Assembly: GCA_949740445.1 (NCBI GenBank)
Contig: CATJIF010000111.1
Coordinates: 1-64,000 of the forward strand
DNA from: an uncultured Peptostreptococcaceae bacterium
GTDB lineage: Bacteria; Bacillota; Clostridia; Peptostreptococcales; Anaerovoracaceae
Direction: 5' to 3'
DNA length: 64,000 nucleotides
Part shown: positions 8,822 to 19,600 of the stretch, piece by piece
Numbering within the stretch: the first letter of the stretch is position 1
Layout of the letters: each line of letters begins with the position of its first letter
Made by a program: the position numbers and the translations under genes
The notes under the pieces: generated by a model
The model's database searches: none
What the model was told of the DNA's origin: nothing
Seen by the model: the letters and a program-made list of their open reading frames with translations, nothing else

Positions 8822-10231
8822 TCAGCGGCACATGTCGATGATGATCTGCGTAAACAGCTGTGCACTGACCATCAGCTCTTCGATTACGGCAAACTCATCA
8901 GCGGCATGGCCCCTTACATCCGTATACGGGTAGCAGGCGCCAAAGGCTACGGCGTTTTCAATTCCGTGCACATAGGTGCCTCCGCCCATGGCCCAGCATT
9001 CGCCCTTCATTCCCGTATATTCCTCATATGCTCTCAAAAGCGTCTGGATAAAGGGCAGATCCTCAGGAACGTAATGCGGAGCTACCATCTTTGTGGTTTC
9101 CAGGTGCAGATCGCACTCAGAAAGCCAACGGTCAGCTACTTCCGAAGTGTTTTCTTCGTTGGAGCAAACAGGGCAGCGGCAGTCGATGCTACCCGAAAGC
9201 TGTGCAGCGTCGTAGCGCAGGATATCGAAGCTGCAGGTCAGCGGCCCGGATACCTTATCTTCCATCTGAATGCCCAGCGCTTTTCCGAAGTAATCGCCGT
9301 GGGGAAACAGCCTTGCGAGAGAGCAAATTCTCTGCTTTCCTTCGCTTTCTGCCAGCGGAAGCGCTGCTAACATCGCCAGTATCGCAGTATTGGCATTGTT
9401 GCCGGCAGCAGGGTCGCAGGCGTGGGCGCTGGCACCAGTTACGGTCAGACGTACGAAATCGCCTTCCTGAACCACCGTGAGCTCCACCTTCATATCCGCA
9501 GCCATTTCCCGGCAGATGCGTTCGATTTCTTCAACCGCCATCCCTTCGATCAGCGCCTCGGCCTTCTGCGCCACGATGTTCATTGTGTGTCCGCCTTCGA
9601 TGCGAACGACTCTGGGCAGGGCGCCGTTATCTTTATATTGTGAGGTAAATGTCCCCTGAAACCGGCCTTTTTCTATGTTATAAACCGGATAGGCAGCATC
9701 GGGAGAAAAGGAATACGGCGGCGGGCATTCCCGCTCAAAGTAGTACGGCAGATCGCCGGAGCCGCTTTCCTCGTCCGTCCCTAAAATTACCCGGACGTTT
9801 TTCGAAAGTTCGATGCCTAAATCCTTTACCGCCTTAAGTGCGTAAAGTGCGGCGACTGCGGGCCCCTTATCGTCAGCTACGCCGCGGCCAAAGATTTTGC
9901 CGTCGCGAATATCCGGCTCGTAGGGAGGCGTCGTCCATCCAGTGCCTTCGTGCACTACATCCAGGTGTGCGAAAATGCCCAGCTCCGTGGGTTTATCGTT
10001 TAGATTGACGGTCAATACATAATTATCGAAGTTTTTCGTCGATAGTCCCAGCCTGTGCGCCAACTGTTCGGTATGTTCTACCACCTGTGCCAGCTCCCGC
10101 CCGAAGGGCATTCCCGGCTCCGGCTCTCCTTTTACACTGCGCATGGCAACGATATCAATGATATCCGCCAGCATCGCCTCTTTCTGCTCTTCAAAATACG
10201 CTTTGATCCTGTCCTTTATCGTCGCTTCCAT
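8822..10231 (-). CDS. Sapep/PepV-type M20 dipeptidase
   Basis: Cytoplasmic zinc dipeptidase, 469 residues, the usual PepV size. Metal-site segments are clear: GIFAHLDVVHEG (His/Asp), GRGVADDKGP (bridging Asp), LGTDEESGSGD (catalytic Glu-Glu) and YVHGIENAVAFG near the C-terminus. Start ATG 10231 has AAGGAG upstream; an in-frame start at 10300 would overlap the promoter region and is not preferred. As the first gene of the operon ending in the peptide importer, it would hydrolyse imported dipeptides to amino acids. Confidence 0.92.
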   Translation of the reverse strand: MEATIKDRIKAYFEEQKEAMLADIIDIVAMRSVKGEPEPGMPFGRELAQVVEHTEQLAHRLGLSTKNFDNYVLTVNLNDKPTELGIFAHLDVVHEGTGWTTPPYEPDIRDGKIFGRGVADDKGPAVAALYALKAVKDLGIELSKNVRVILGTDEESGSGDLPYYFERECPPPYSFSPDAAYPVYNIEKGRFQGTFTSQYKDNGALPRVVRIEGGHTMNIVAQKAEALIEGMAVEEIERICREMAADMKVELTVVQEGDFVRLTVTGASAHACDPAAGNNANTAILAMLAALPLAESEGKQRICSLARLFPHGDYFGKALGIQMEDKVSGPLTCSFDILRYDAAQLSGSIDCRCPVCSNEENTSEVADRWLSECDLHLETTKMVAPHYVPEDLPFIQTLLRAYEEYTGMKGECWAMGGGTYVHGIENAVAFGACYPYTDVRGHAADEFAVIEELMVSAQLFTQIIIDMCR

Positions 10232-10328
10232 AAGTGCACTATCTCCTTTTTTACTCCAAGTTGTACGCCGGACGCCGCACTCGCTGCAGCTGCCATACAT
10301 TTACTAATGTTAAATATACTTTTCCTTA

Positions 10329-10356
10329 ATTTTAAGATATCGTCACAAAAAGTCAA
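10329..10356 (-). promoter_or_regulatory. SigA-type promoter for the peptide operon
   Basis: On the minus strand TTGACT (10356-10351) and TAAAAT (10334-10329) are separated by 16 bases. The site lies about 100 bases before the dipeptidase start and back to back with the promoter of the IclR gene, so the IclR protein is a candidate regulator of both. Confidence 0.6.
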
Positions 10357-10404
10357 GAGAAATCAAACATTTTTTAAAATTTTCTATCATTTCTGCGCAT
10401 ATGG

Positions 10405-10433
10405 TTGACTTTATTAAAAATATCTTTTACTAT
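10405..10433 (+). promoter_or_regulatory. SigA-type promoter for the IclR regulator gene
   Basis: TTGACT (10405-10410), 17-base spacer, TACTAT (10428-10433). It is 82 bases before the TTG start of the regulator and about 50 bases from the divergent promoter. Confidence 0.5.
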
Positions 10434-10515
10434 TAGTACAATTACTATAGCATTCAATGCGTGTGGCCATGCCCGATAATCATGGCTCTGCGCACTGGAA
10501 AGGAGTTCCCCGCAC

Positions 10516-11316
10516 TTGTCTACCAACAAATCAGGACCGGCCCCTTCTTCGACCAAAATTATCGCTTCCGTGGCAAAAGCTGTAGACGTTTTAAATCTGA
10601 TCGCCCAATCGGAAGATGGGCTCAGCGTTACAGAAATCAGCACAGCGCTCCACACAGGCGTCAGCGCCACATATCATCTACTGAACACTTTGAAGCAGGA
10701 CCGCATTATAGAACAGGATAAACGAACGAAAAAATACCGCATCGGCTTTGCCATGTTCCGCATCTGCAACATGGCCCGCCATCAGAATCTGCTCGGAGAG
10801 CTGACCAACAGCTATCTGGAGCGGCTGCAGCAGCAGGTAGATGAAACCAGCAATCTCTCCATGCTGGAGGGCAATGAGATCGTCTGCTGCGCCCAGTCGG
10901 AAAGCTCACACCAGCTGCGGATGTCCTCCAAACTGGGAGCCCGGTCTCTTTTTTATTACACAGCCAGTGGAAAAGCTCTGGTCGCTTATCTGCCAAAAGG
11001 GCAGCGCGACAAAATATTAAAAGAGACCCGGTTCGAACAATTTACGATCAACACCATATGCAGCATCGAATCCATGCTCCAGGAGTTCGACGTTATCCGC
11101 AAGCGCGGCTATAGCCTGGATAACGAAGAACGGGAAGAGGGCATCATCTGCATCGCTGCCCCTTTGTTCGATTCGTTCGGTGATGCCATCGCATCCGTCT
11201 GCGTTTCGGGCCCCAGCTACCGGCTGCGCGACAAGGGCCTGCACAACATCGGCCAAACCGTAAAAAACATTGCCGACGAACTATCTGTTAAGCTGGGCTA
11301 CCAGTCTGAGGCATAA
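10516..11316 (+). CDS. IclR-family transcriptional regulator
   Basis: DNA-binding regulator of 266 residues. The N-terminal winged helix-turn-helix covers about 15-80 (GLSVTEISTALHTGVSATYH), followed by the IclR effector domain with YYTASGKALVAYLP, RKRGYSLDNEEREEGIICIAAP and SVCVSGPSYRL. The start is TTG 10516 with AAAGGAG upstream. Divergent placement from the dipeptidase/peptide-importer operon suggests it controls that operon, probably in response to a small ligand bound by the C-terminal domain; the ligand is unknown. Confidence 0.9.
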   Translation: MSTNKSGPAPSSTKIIASVAKAVDVLNLIAQSEDGLSVTEISTALHTGVSATYHLLNTLKQDRIIEQDKRTKKYRIGFAMFRICNMARHQNLLGELTNSYLERLQQQVDETSNLSMLEGNEIVCCAQSESSHQLRMSSKLGARSLFYYTASGKALVAYLPKGQRDKILKETRFEQFTINTICSIESMLQEFDVIRKRGYSLDNEEREEGIICIAAPLFDSFGDAIASVCVSGPSYRLRDKGLHNIGQTVKNIADELSVKLGYQSEA

Positions 11317-11330
11317 CGTCAATAAATAAA

Positions 11331-11380
11331 TCACCCATTTAAAAATTCTTTGAACAATTTTTAAATGGGTGAATCTTTTT
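11331..11380 (+). terminator. Rho-independent terminator after the IclR gene
   Basis: A 17-base perfect stem, TCACCCATTTAAAAATT (11331-11347) with its complement at 11356-11372, followed by ATCTTTTT. It sits 15 bases after the stop codon. Confidence 0.85.
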
Positions 11381-11412
11381 GATGTTTCGCGTATCTATAT
11401 ATGATGAGAAAC

Positions 11413-11448
11413 AAAAAGTGCGGACGCTTGCGGCATCCGCGCTTTTCA
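11413..11448 (-). terminator. Terminator after the DUF4261-like gene
   Basis: On the minus strand AAAAGCGCGGA pairs with TCCGCACTTTT around an 11-base loop and ends in a T-run. It is about 35 bases after the stop at 11482, and faces the IclR terminator on the other strand. Confidence 0.7.
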
Positions 11449-11481
11449 TTTAGGGCTGTTTGTCCTGTTTTTTATTCTATC

Positions 11482-12336
11482 TCATATGTTGCCCATAACG
11501 GTGATGGTTTCTCCATACTGCCTGCACACGGAAAAACTGTCCCTCTCAAAAGAAACTACATCCATGTCCTTATAGTGCTCCTGCCCTGTAATTTGCATCA
11601 GGGACATAAAATACAACCGTTCGCAGGATTTGGCCCATTCCGCCTTTGGGTCGTAAAACTGCAGCTCCGAAAATCCGAATGGTTCCAGCCCGCAGGTTTC
11701 TATCGTCAGTTCTCCATCCCTTGCCCGCGAGGAATAAATCAGCACCCAGAGCATAACCGGAAAGTAATTGGCATTTTCCTTTTCCCGTTTCATCACCGCC
11801 ATGTGCTTCAGGTACTGCTTTTTACTGAGGAGTATCCCTGCATGGTTATATAAAAAGCCAATTGCGCCTTCTGCCTTCATCAATACACCGCACAGCCGGC
11901 TGATTAACAGGCAAACCTCTCTTTTCTGTTTCAGCGCCTTTCCGCCACCTTTTTGGACGATCAGAAAAAAAGAGCGCTGCCCCTTCAGAGTGTTTTCCTC
12001 TTCTACAGACAAGCCTCGATTGTATTTCAGCAGCTCAGGAATATTGGCTTCTGCTTTCGGAAGTGGAAATGGCATATACGAGCACCAGAATTCCAGCCCC
12101 TGCATTTGCAGAATAAAATGCGTGGCTGTTTTATGGCTGTTGTCCACCTGTATGTGAGCCTCTGCCCCAAATCCCTCCCGGAGCATCGTTTCTAACTCTG
12201 CTGTCTGCGCATAAACCCTGTCAAATAAAAGGCTTACCATCGTATCGGCCACCGGACTTTTATGTTTTTCTTGTACCTGATTTTCTCTGTTCTCTTTCTG
12301 CTCTTTCTCCTGCTGCAACCGATCCCAAACTCCCAT
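11482..12336 (-). CDS. Protein of unknown function with DUF4261-like C-terminal region
   Basis: A 284-residue soluble protein without signal peptide or membrane segments. The N-terminus (about 1-30) is charged, rich in Lys/Glu/Gln. The region about 60-260 resembles DUF4261 proteins: HILPFILQMQG-type strand (FILQMQGLEFWCSYMPFPLP), EGAIGFLYNHAGILLSKKQY and FPVMLWVLIYSSRARDGEL, then ETCGLEPFGFSELQF. The family has no established biochemical function. Start ATG 12336 is behind AAGGAG. A terminator separates it from the unknown gene upstream, so the two may share a promoter with partial read-through. Confidence 0.7.
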   Translation of the reverse strand: MGVWDRLQQEKEQKENRENQVQEKHKSPVADTMVSLLFDRVYAQTAELETMLREGFGAEAHIQVDNSHKTATHFILQMQGLEFWCSYMPFPLPKAEANIPELLKYNRGLSVEEENTLKGQRSFFLIVQKGGGKALKQKREVCLLISRLCGVLMKAEGAIGFLYNHAGILLSKKQYLKHMAVMKREKENANYFPVMLWVLIYSSRARDGELTIETCGLEPFGFSELQFYDPKAEWAKSCERLYFMSLMQITGQEHYKDMDVVSFERDSFSVCRQYGETITVMGNI

Positions 12337-12382
12337 GCTATCGTACTCCTTCTGTGTTGATCTTTTATATAATCTGCATCCG

Positions 12383-12412
12383 CAAAAGCCCTTGCGCCGA
12401 TGGCGAAGGGCC
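12383..12412 (-). terminator. Intergenic terminator between the two unknown genes
   Basis: On the minus strand GCCCTTCGCC, loop ATC, GGCGCAAGGGC, then TTTTG. The stem is strong but the T-run is short, so read-through is plausible. It lies between the stop at 12441 and the start at 12336. Confidence 0.6.
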
Positions 12413-12440
12413 TGTCAAATCCGGGCAGCGCGCTGCCCTG

Positions 12441-13304
12441 CTATGCGTAAACGTTAATATCCGCCGCTTTCGGCCACTGTGGCATCCGGTTCCATGCGGT
12501 GTAGGCTTCTTCTGCCTGGAGCCGGCAAAACCCCTGCGCTTCGGAAGGCGGCTGTTCTCCGGCTGAAGGCGGATACGGCGGCTGTATTTCCTCTGGCGGT
12601 CTGCATTCTTCTGAGAAATCGTTTTGCTGTTTCCAGTCTTCCCACAGATCGTATGGCGTCCGAATCCACTCCCGCTGTATCCACCGCTTTTTGTACCCGC
12701 CGGTGCGGATATATTCGTCTGTGCTCTTGGCAAGCATATTGCAGCGGCGGTTTTCCAGCGCCAGCATCGTAATCTTCTTGTCATCGCCCATGCCAGAGCC
12801 GCCTACAGCCTTGACTGTGGCCAGGGACGAGCCCAGACGCGACAGCTTCAGCCGCTGCGCATCTTCCTTTGTCCTGCACCGTTTCAGCGCCCGCTCATAG
12901 GCTTTTTGCTCCTGCTCGATGGCATTGAAGCGCTCGTATGCCATGATATCAGTCTGGCGAAGATATCGTTTTTCTTCGCTTGTCAGCGTCTTTCCAGCAA
13001 AGGCTTTCCATCGAATGGACTGCTTTTTATATTCCTCATCGCTCTTTTCTTTCATCTGTAAAAAAGCGTCTATGCCGGTATCCGGTTGTTCTTTCGCATC
13101 GGCGGCCGGCTGATTTTGAGTATTGGCTGTCTGCTGCTTTGGCTCGTTAGCAGCTGGCTGCTTCTGCGTGCTGGTCACCTGTTGTTCGAAAACCTCAGAG
13201 GTCTGCGCCGGCGCATTGCCGCTTTTCTTCTTTGTATTCCATTGATTCTGCATGCGCAAAGCCTGTGCAGAGGTATAAGCCGAACCTGCGGCGAAAATTT
13301 CCAT
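12441..13304 (-). CDS. Hypothetical protein, Gln/Lys-rich, Trp-rich C-terminal third
   Basis: I do not recognise this 287-residue protein. The N-terminus SAYTSAQALRMQNQW is followed by a low-complexity Gln/Pro/Ala/Thr linker at about 30-75, then a charged, probably helical region (EEYKKQSIRWKAFAG, EEKRYLRQTDIMAYERFN) and an aromatic, basic segment KKRWIQREWIRTPYDLWEDW near 228. The tail is Pro-rich. No signal peptide or membrane segment is visible. The start is ATG 13304 behind AAAAGGAGGA. It is on the same strand as the DUF4261-like gene 104 bases downstream, so a joint function is possible but not shown. Confidence 0.65.
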   Translation of the reverse strand: MEIFAAGSAYTSAQALRMQNQWNTKKKSGNAPAQTSEVFEQQVTSTQKQPAANEPKQQTANTQNQPAADAKEQPDTGIDAFLQMKEKSDEEYKKQSIRWKAFAGKTLTSEEKRYLRQTDIMAYERFNAIEQEQKAYERALKRCRTKEDAQRLKLSRLGSSLATVKAVGGSGMGDDKKITMLALENRRCNMLAKSTDEYIRTGGYKKRWIQREWIRTPYDLWEDWKQQNDFSEECRPPEEIQPPYPPSAGEQPPSEAQGFCRLQAEEAYTAWNRMPQWPKAADINVYA

Positions 13305-13600
13305 CGCGCTTCCTCCTTTTCCAGTTCTTTTCTAACACCCTATATATTTAATATTCGGCTAAAATGAAAAATAGTTAAGGTAAGGCAAGAGCGAACGGCC
13401 CTTCCGGAACAGGGGAAAACTATTTTTGTTTGATGTACTATGATAATATACTTACTAAGGCAGCCGGCACGATGGGTTATGGCCATCCGATCCGGTGAAT
13501 AACATTATCGATTTGTGCAGGAGGCATATTTTTCAATATGCCTCCTGCTATTTTATTTTTTGTTTCCGGCAGGGGGCGAACCGCTACCGGTTATGCGTGT
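13305..13600. other. Intergenic region with unexplained structure
   Basis: About 300 bases without a gene, between the unknown gene and the end of the giant metalloprotease gene. It holds an imperfect hairpin at about 13465-13496 (GCCGGCACGATGG against CCATCCGATCCGG) and the strong terminator-like hairpin described separately. AT-rich sequence at 13425-13450 (GATAATATAC) could be a -10 region for a short plus-strand RNA; no coding potential is seen. Confidence 0.4.
13517..13562 (+). terminator. Strong 14-bp hairpin with T-tract, plus-strand orientation
   Basis: GCAGGAGGCATATT (13517-13530), loop TTTC, perfect complement at 13535-13548, then TATTTTATTTTTTG. The T-tract is on the plus strand, although the adjacent protein gene ends from the minus strand. 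It may end a short plus-strand RNA and also act as a 3' barrier for the metalloprotease transcript. Confidence 0.6.
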
Positions 13601-16600
13601 TTATTGCAGCTTATCGTCCAAATTCATCAGGATTGCCGCTACTTCTGCACGGGTGGCAGTTCCCTGAGGACGGAACGAGCCGTCCGGCTTGCCGCTGATG
13701 ATACCAGCACGCTGCATGTAAGAAACCGCTTCCTTTGCCCATGGGCTTATGCTTGCACCATCTGTAAATTCCTTGCTGTCGTTTACAGACTGCAACTTGA
13801 TGTTCTTCGCCTGCAGATACTGATAAATGATCACTGCCATCTGCTCTCTTGTTACCGGCCGTTCCGGAGCAAAGCTCCCTTTCGATACACCGTTGACGAT
13901 GCCCTCCTCTGCTGCCCAGGCCACAAATCCGGCATAGTACATATTGGCGGATACATCGGTAAATTGATCGGATGGGCTGCCGGTTTCACCAGCAAAATGC
14001 CCTAAAACTGTTACGAACATGCCGCGAGTCATGGTTTTGTCAGGCGAGAACTGCGTCTTGGAGGTTCCGGAAAACCATTCTTTATCGTATGCTCTCTGCA
14101 CGGCACCACAATACCATGCGTCCGCTTTTACGTCGCTGAAAATTCCAGAAACATCTCCTTTTGTGCCGTCGGTAGCAGGCGGTGTTACCGGAGGATCTAC
14201 CGGTGCCTGCGTGCCGCCCGAGCTGCTTCCGCCACCGGAACCCGAACCTCCGCCAGAGCCGCTTCCACCGCCAGAACTACCACTTGTACTAGTCGTCAGT
14301 GTTACACTATCTGACAGGCCGGTAATTTGATCGACATCAAATTCCGCAGAAACCACAGCTGTTTTCTGATTTTCTACTGTAAGCGTTGCCTGGCTTACTT
14401 TGGATGGCGCCGTGATCTGGACATTGCCCAGCGTAATGGCTTCTCCCTCCAGCATATCCTCGCTGCCTACAATATAGATAAATACCTGCTGCTTTGCCTT
14501 GTCATAATGGCATTCTTTCAGCACTGCCCGATTTTTTACAACATCGGACCACTCCATCGAAACCCCGGTTACACCGGCATCCGATACGCGGAAAGCTGTC
14601 TGCAATGCGATTGTCGTCTCGCCTTCGCCATTTAACTTCAGCTGTACCTGCGCTTTTTTGCCCGAATCGTCTTTCGTAAAGACAGAAGCATTTGCTGTCG
14701 TTCGCGTCATATCCTGCAGCTGGTCGGAATCTGCAGAAATGGAGGCCATATACACAGCTCTGCCCGATAGCGAAAGAGTGCTTACCGCAGGGGCATCAGC
14801 TTTTGCTGTGAGCTCTGCCTGATAACTGCGCAATTCGGCACGGCGTGCAGCTGCTGACCGCATGCCTGTTACCAAACCAGTTGCAGGACCTTCCTCTTCT
14901 ACAATGCCTTCATCTCCGTCGGTCTGTTCCGGTTCGTTTTTACCGCCGTCTTGCAGATTGCCCTCTGGCTGGCTGTCCGACTGGCCGTTTTCTAGCTGAT
15001 CGCTCTCGTTTGCGCCACCTTCCGGCTCAGTCTTTTCTGTTTCGGTTCCTTCGTCTCCTTCGGTATTGCTGCCTTCCGTTTCTTCGCCCTCAGTCTTGTC
15101 AGTTGCCGTATCGTCGCCTGCGGTTTCGTCGTCCGATACTGCATTATCTTCTGTATTGTCGCTCTCTTCCAGCTGTGCTTCCTCTGGCTGTGTTTCTGTC
15201 GGCTTTTGCGCGGGTAGGTCGCTTTCGATCTTCAATGGCGGCAGGGTTTCCGGCACATCCACATACAGCGTGTTGCTAACCATGCGCTGCCCCTCCATCG
15301 TCAGGGCATTGTCTACGCGATACAGCTCTGCCATGATCTTTCCGGCAGGGATCGCATCTGCATCTTCAATCCAGCAGATCCACGTGCCGTCAGACACGTC
15401 TCCCAGATCTCCGCGCTCTGGTACATTGGCCAGAATAATCTGATCAACTTCTAAGATCTTCCCATCTTCGTCCTTTAACAGCACTACATTATAAGAGGGG
15501 CTTCCCTTGTATTCGCCGGTCATTACCACAGAGCCTGCGGGGATTTTCGCACCAGTATCCTTATCGTAAACAAAATCCTCAGACAGCTGGCCGATGCCCG
15601 CTTCCCACAGTTCTACATTGTCGCTGGTGGGGCCTAAAATATTAACGTCGTCTACGGTAATTTCAGCCGTATCCAAGGCTACCTTTACATAAGCAGCATC
15701 GTAGATGTACATGCAGTCGTCGCCCTGCCGGTTAAAGTATACCGTCTGCGCCGCTTCTCCGCCGTCGAAGCTTCCCTTCTTTACCTCTGTCCACTGCTGT
15801 CCGTCTTCGCTGACAGAAATCGTAAATCCGGCGGCTTCTCCCTTGTATTTCAGCGCTGTGACCTTCTCTTTATTGCCCAGGGCAATCGTCCACTCAGCGT
15901 TTCCATTTTCGGCGTGGCCGGTGTAGCTTTCGCTGCTTCCGTCGATCATGCGGGTGGCTGCCGATATCACAGTATCTTCGCAGTAGCCGCTGTCCTCATC
16001 GGCGGCAATCTGCTGGTCGTCGTCCGATACCATGTTTGTTGCAATCGTCCAGCGGCTGCGGTCGATGCTGTTGTCGTGCATCACCTTCACTGGCGCAAGC
16101 TCGCAGACCGGCGTGGCGTTAAGTAGTTTGTCGTAAGCGATGACTTCATAAGAATATACCTGGTTATTTCCAGTGGTAATCACATCGGCGTACGAAGTTT
16201 TATCTGCTGTAACAAAAGCCACCGGGCGGCCGTTGCGGATAATCTCATAGCCCAGCATCGCGTCTTCCTCTCCGGTGTTGCTAAGAGAAATTTCCACGGT
16301 ATTCGAGCCCTTTTCATACGAAAGCTGTGCGGATACCTCTGTACCTTCTGCCATAGCTGCACCGCCGCTTAGGCGATACTCTCTGGCCTCCGGATTGAGG
16401 TACTGAATTTTATGCGTCTCTTCCGGGAACTGCTCTGCATACGCCCTTGTCGCTTCGTTTGCCGTCAGCCCCCAGGCTTCGAAGAACGGCAGCAAATTCT
16501 TCTCTGCCGCCGCGCAAGACAGCCGGATCAGCGAGTCGGAACCGCTTCCACCAGCCAGGCTCAATCCGCCTGGTGCGGACGCCGTATTTCTGGAGTAGCT

Positions 16601-19600
16601 ATCCACCCGGGCAAAGAACAGATTTTTCTTCTGTTCGCCCATATCATCGAACATTTTAAAATCGTAATACGAATCGTAGAACATGTGCAGCTGATAGTAC
16701 ATCGCCAGCGATGTCATTACGCTGCCCGACGCTCCGGTAGTTTCCGAAGTTACGGTGCGGTAAACGCTCTCGTAGTTGCTTCTGGGATTCTGCGTTGCCA
16801 AAATAGAGAAGTAGTTATTGGTTACTTCTGCAACCGCATATTTCCCGTTGTTGATGACGTGGCCTATTTCGTGAGCGATGCCCCAGCCGGTTAGGCGACC
16901 GCTCTGATGCTTTCCGTTTTCGTCAGCAACGACAGGTGTAATTGAAAACAGTCCCGGCACGCTTCCGTATTCGATACCGATATGCTTTCCGCCGGCGTAC
17001 ATAAAGGCACCCGTAAACATGGTATGGTAACGGATGTTTAACCGCTGTCTGGGATAGCGGTCGGTGCTGTTTGCCGCTGCCGATTTGTTATAGCCCTTGT
17101 GTTGATAGAACAGATCCACCTGCTGTTCCATCGCAGCAATGGCCTGCTCTAACCGTTCGGCTCCGCCAGCTTCGATACTTTTCCACACCTGGTCTGCCGG
17201 AACAGAGTACATCATGTTGTCCATAACAATTTCCGTATAGTTGGCAATACAGGTAATCTGATACTCTTCCTCGTGCCCTGCTTTCTCGTGGGTCGTCTGC
17301 AGCGCTTCCACGTGGGCTTTCAGCTTGGCTGTATATGCCTCGATGGCATCTGTCCGCTCCTGGCCGGTCTTTCCTGCCACATTGAGCACAGGGATGTCGA
17401 TGCCGCCGCTTACCCGCACAGAATAGATGGGATTTTCGTTGAGCGCTCCTCCCCAGGCTACATACAGCGAACCGCCCTGTTCCTGGTTGGCTGCTGTAGA
17501 AATTGCCGGAATGGTAATTACATTGCGGCCCACCAAAAGCTGGCCGAGATCCTTCTGCCACAGGCTGGCCTCTCCATGGGTCTGCGTAGCCACCAGCCGT
17601 AAGTCGGTTTTTGTACCCTCTGCCTGGGTGGGACTTCCTACGTAGACGATAATCTCCTCATTGGATTCCACCGCCTTGCCCAGCGGCTGATAATTGCTCA
17701 AGCTCATGGCAAAATCCGTGTGGCCGTCTGCTTTGGGTGTAATGGATGTATCTACCTGAACGATATTGGCTAGCGCCGATGTCGCAAGCAGTTCTCTGGC
17801 ATAATCCAGCTCTTTTTGCAGAACCTCTTTGTCGGGATGGTATTCGCCGCTGACCGGATCTACCGTATCCAGGCGTACCTGCAGCGCATCAATATCTTCT
17901 GCTTTTACGCTTTCTAAAAGCTGCAAATGCATAGAATCCTCGTACAGCGCATCAATTTTGTTTGCCAGATCGTCGTAATAGTAGAACTTCATTTCCGAAA
18001 TGGTAATGGGCGCTGTATTGAATGTTCTTACACATAGCTGGAAGGTGTCCGATGTTACCGGCTCTTTCGCCGTTGCTACATAGTAGATGTTATTATTGAC
18101 ATCGCGTTTCTGCGAAAGCGAACAATCCACTTTCACCATTGTCCCGTTTTCATCTTTATAGCGCAGTTTTGCTCCGTAATAGCTGATCGACTGGCTGCCG
18201 CTGGGCGCAAAGCGAATTGTATCAATGGTATACGCCTGATCCATAGTAACAATGGGATTTGCGTGATTGGAATACGCTACGCCAGTATCCCAGTCATTTA
18301 CTGTCGTGTAAGTAGCCTGGTCGTCGTCTACTACTGCATTTTCTCCACCAGTAACGATGCTTTTGGTAGAATTTTCCACACTTTTTACATGTGCCGTAGT
18401 TTTTCCGGTCCCGTTCGACGTGTTAATCAGCTTATACTTCGGCATTACCACCGCTACGGCGGCTGTCGGCACAGCAGCATTGACCGTAGAGGGACCGCTG
18501 CTTCCCAGCGCGTTGTGGCCCACCACGTACACCTCGTAGGTAACGCCGGCTTTCAATCCTGTAATCGTGTAGCTCTGCGCGGTAATATTGCGTATTTCGG
18601 TATAGGTCTCTGCACCTTTTTCGCGGTAAAACAGGCTGTAATACTGCGTGTCGCGCATATCGCGCCAGGTAACGTGCACAGCCTCGGTCTGCCCTGTAGC
18701 CTTTACGTATTCCGGTGTTGGCGGAACGCTGTCCGGCTGCAATTCGATGGTCTTCTGCGCAGAATACGGGCTCTTCCAGCTGCCGTTGACCGACCGGACC
18801 CGCACGGTGTAGGGCACAAAGCTCGCAAGCTTTCCGCTGCCCAGGCTGCTGACCACCAGGGTGGTATCCTTTGTGGAAAGCACGATTTCCTTTCCGCCGG
18901 AACTGACTGAGACTTCATAGCCTGTCACATTAACCTGCGGCGTCCAGCTGACTGCAAACGAGGGGTCTTGCCCTGCGCTCTTCTGCGTTACCGCCGTAAT
19001 CTCCGGGATGTTGAGGTCTGGCTCTGGAATGCGGTTTTCCATACCGTTGACAAATTCCACCTGTGCAATGTCCACCAAATTGGTGCTTGCACCGGTAATG
19101 CGGATCGAAATTTTCTTAATCGCAATCTGCTGGCCCAGCTGAATGACTACCGTGCCATCGCTTTCCACAACAGCCCGGCTGCTGTTCCTGCCCAGCGCAA
19201 AGCTGCGGACGCTGTCTGCCGTCTCTCCGATTTTAAACTCATAGGTATTTCCGTCTTCTGCTTCTACTGCAACCGTTCCCCGTTCAATGCGGTTTGCGGA
19301 ATTCACCGGCGGCCGGATAACGATACCGTCCACCACAGCTGGCTGAGACTCTTCTCCACCGTCCACGGAAAGCGTCAGTTCCACGGGATTGGTTTCGGAA
19401 ATCGCGCCAGCTACGGGCGCAAACTGTACAAAGCTGTTGTTGTCCTCCTTCAGTGAGGCCAGTTCACCGCTGTTGATTTGTGTTCCCTGTGCGGTATCTA
19501 CTGAAATCGCCGATTCTGGCAGAATCGTCAGCGGTGTTGCCAGCACATTTTTACCGTAGTTCAGCGTTACATAGGTCAAGTCGCCGATATCGACGTTTCC

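Noticed and set aside
14190..14285. Tandem repeat DNA in the M60 protease gene
   Set aside because: It encodes a Gly/Ser linker between the stalk and SLH repeats; low complexity explains it.
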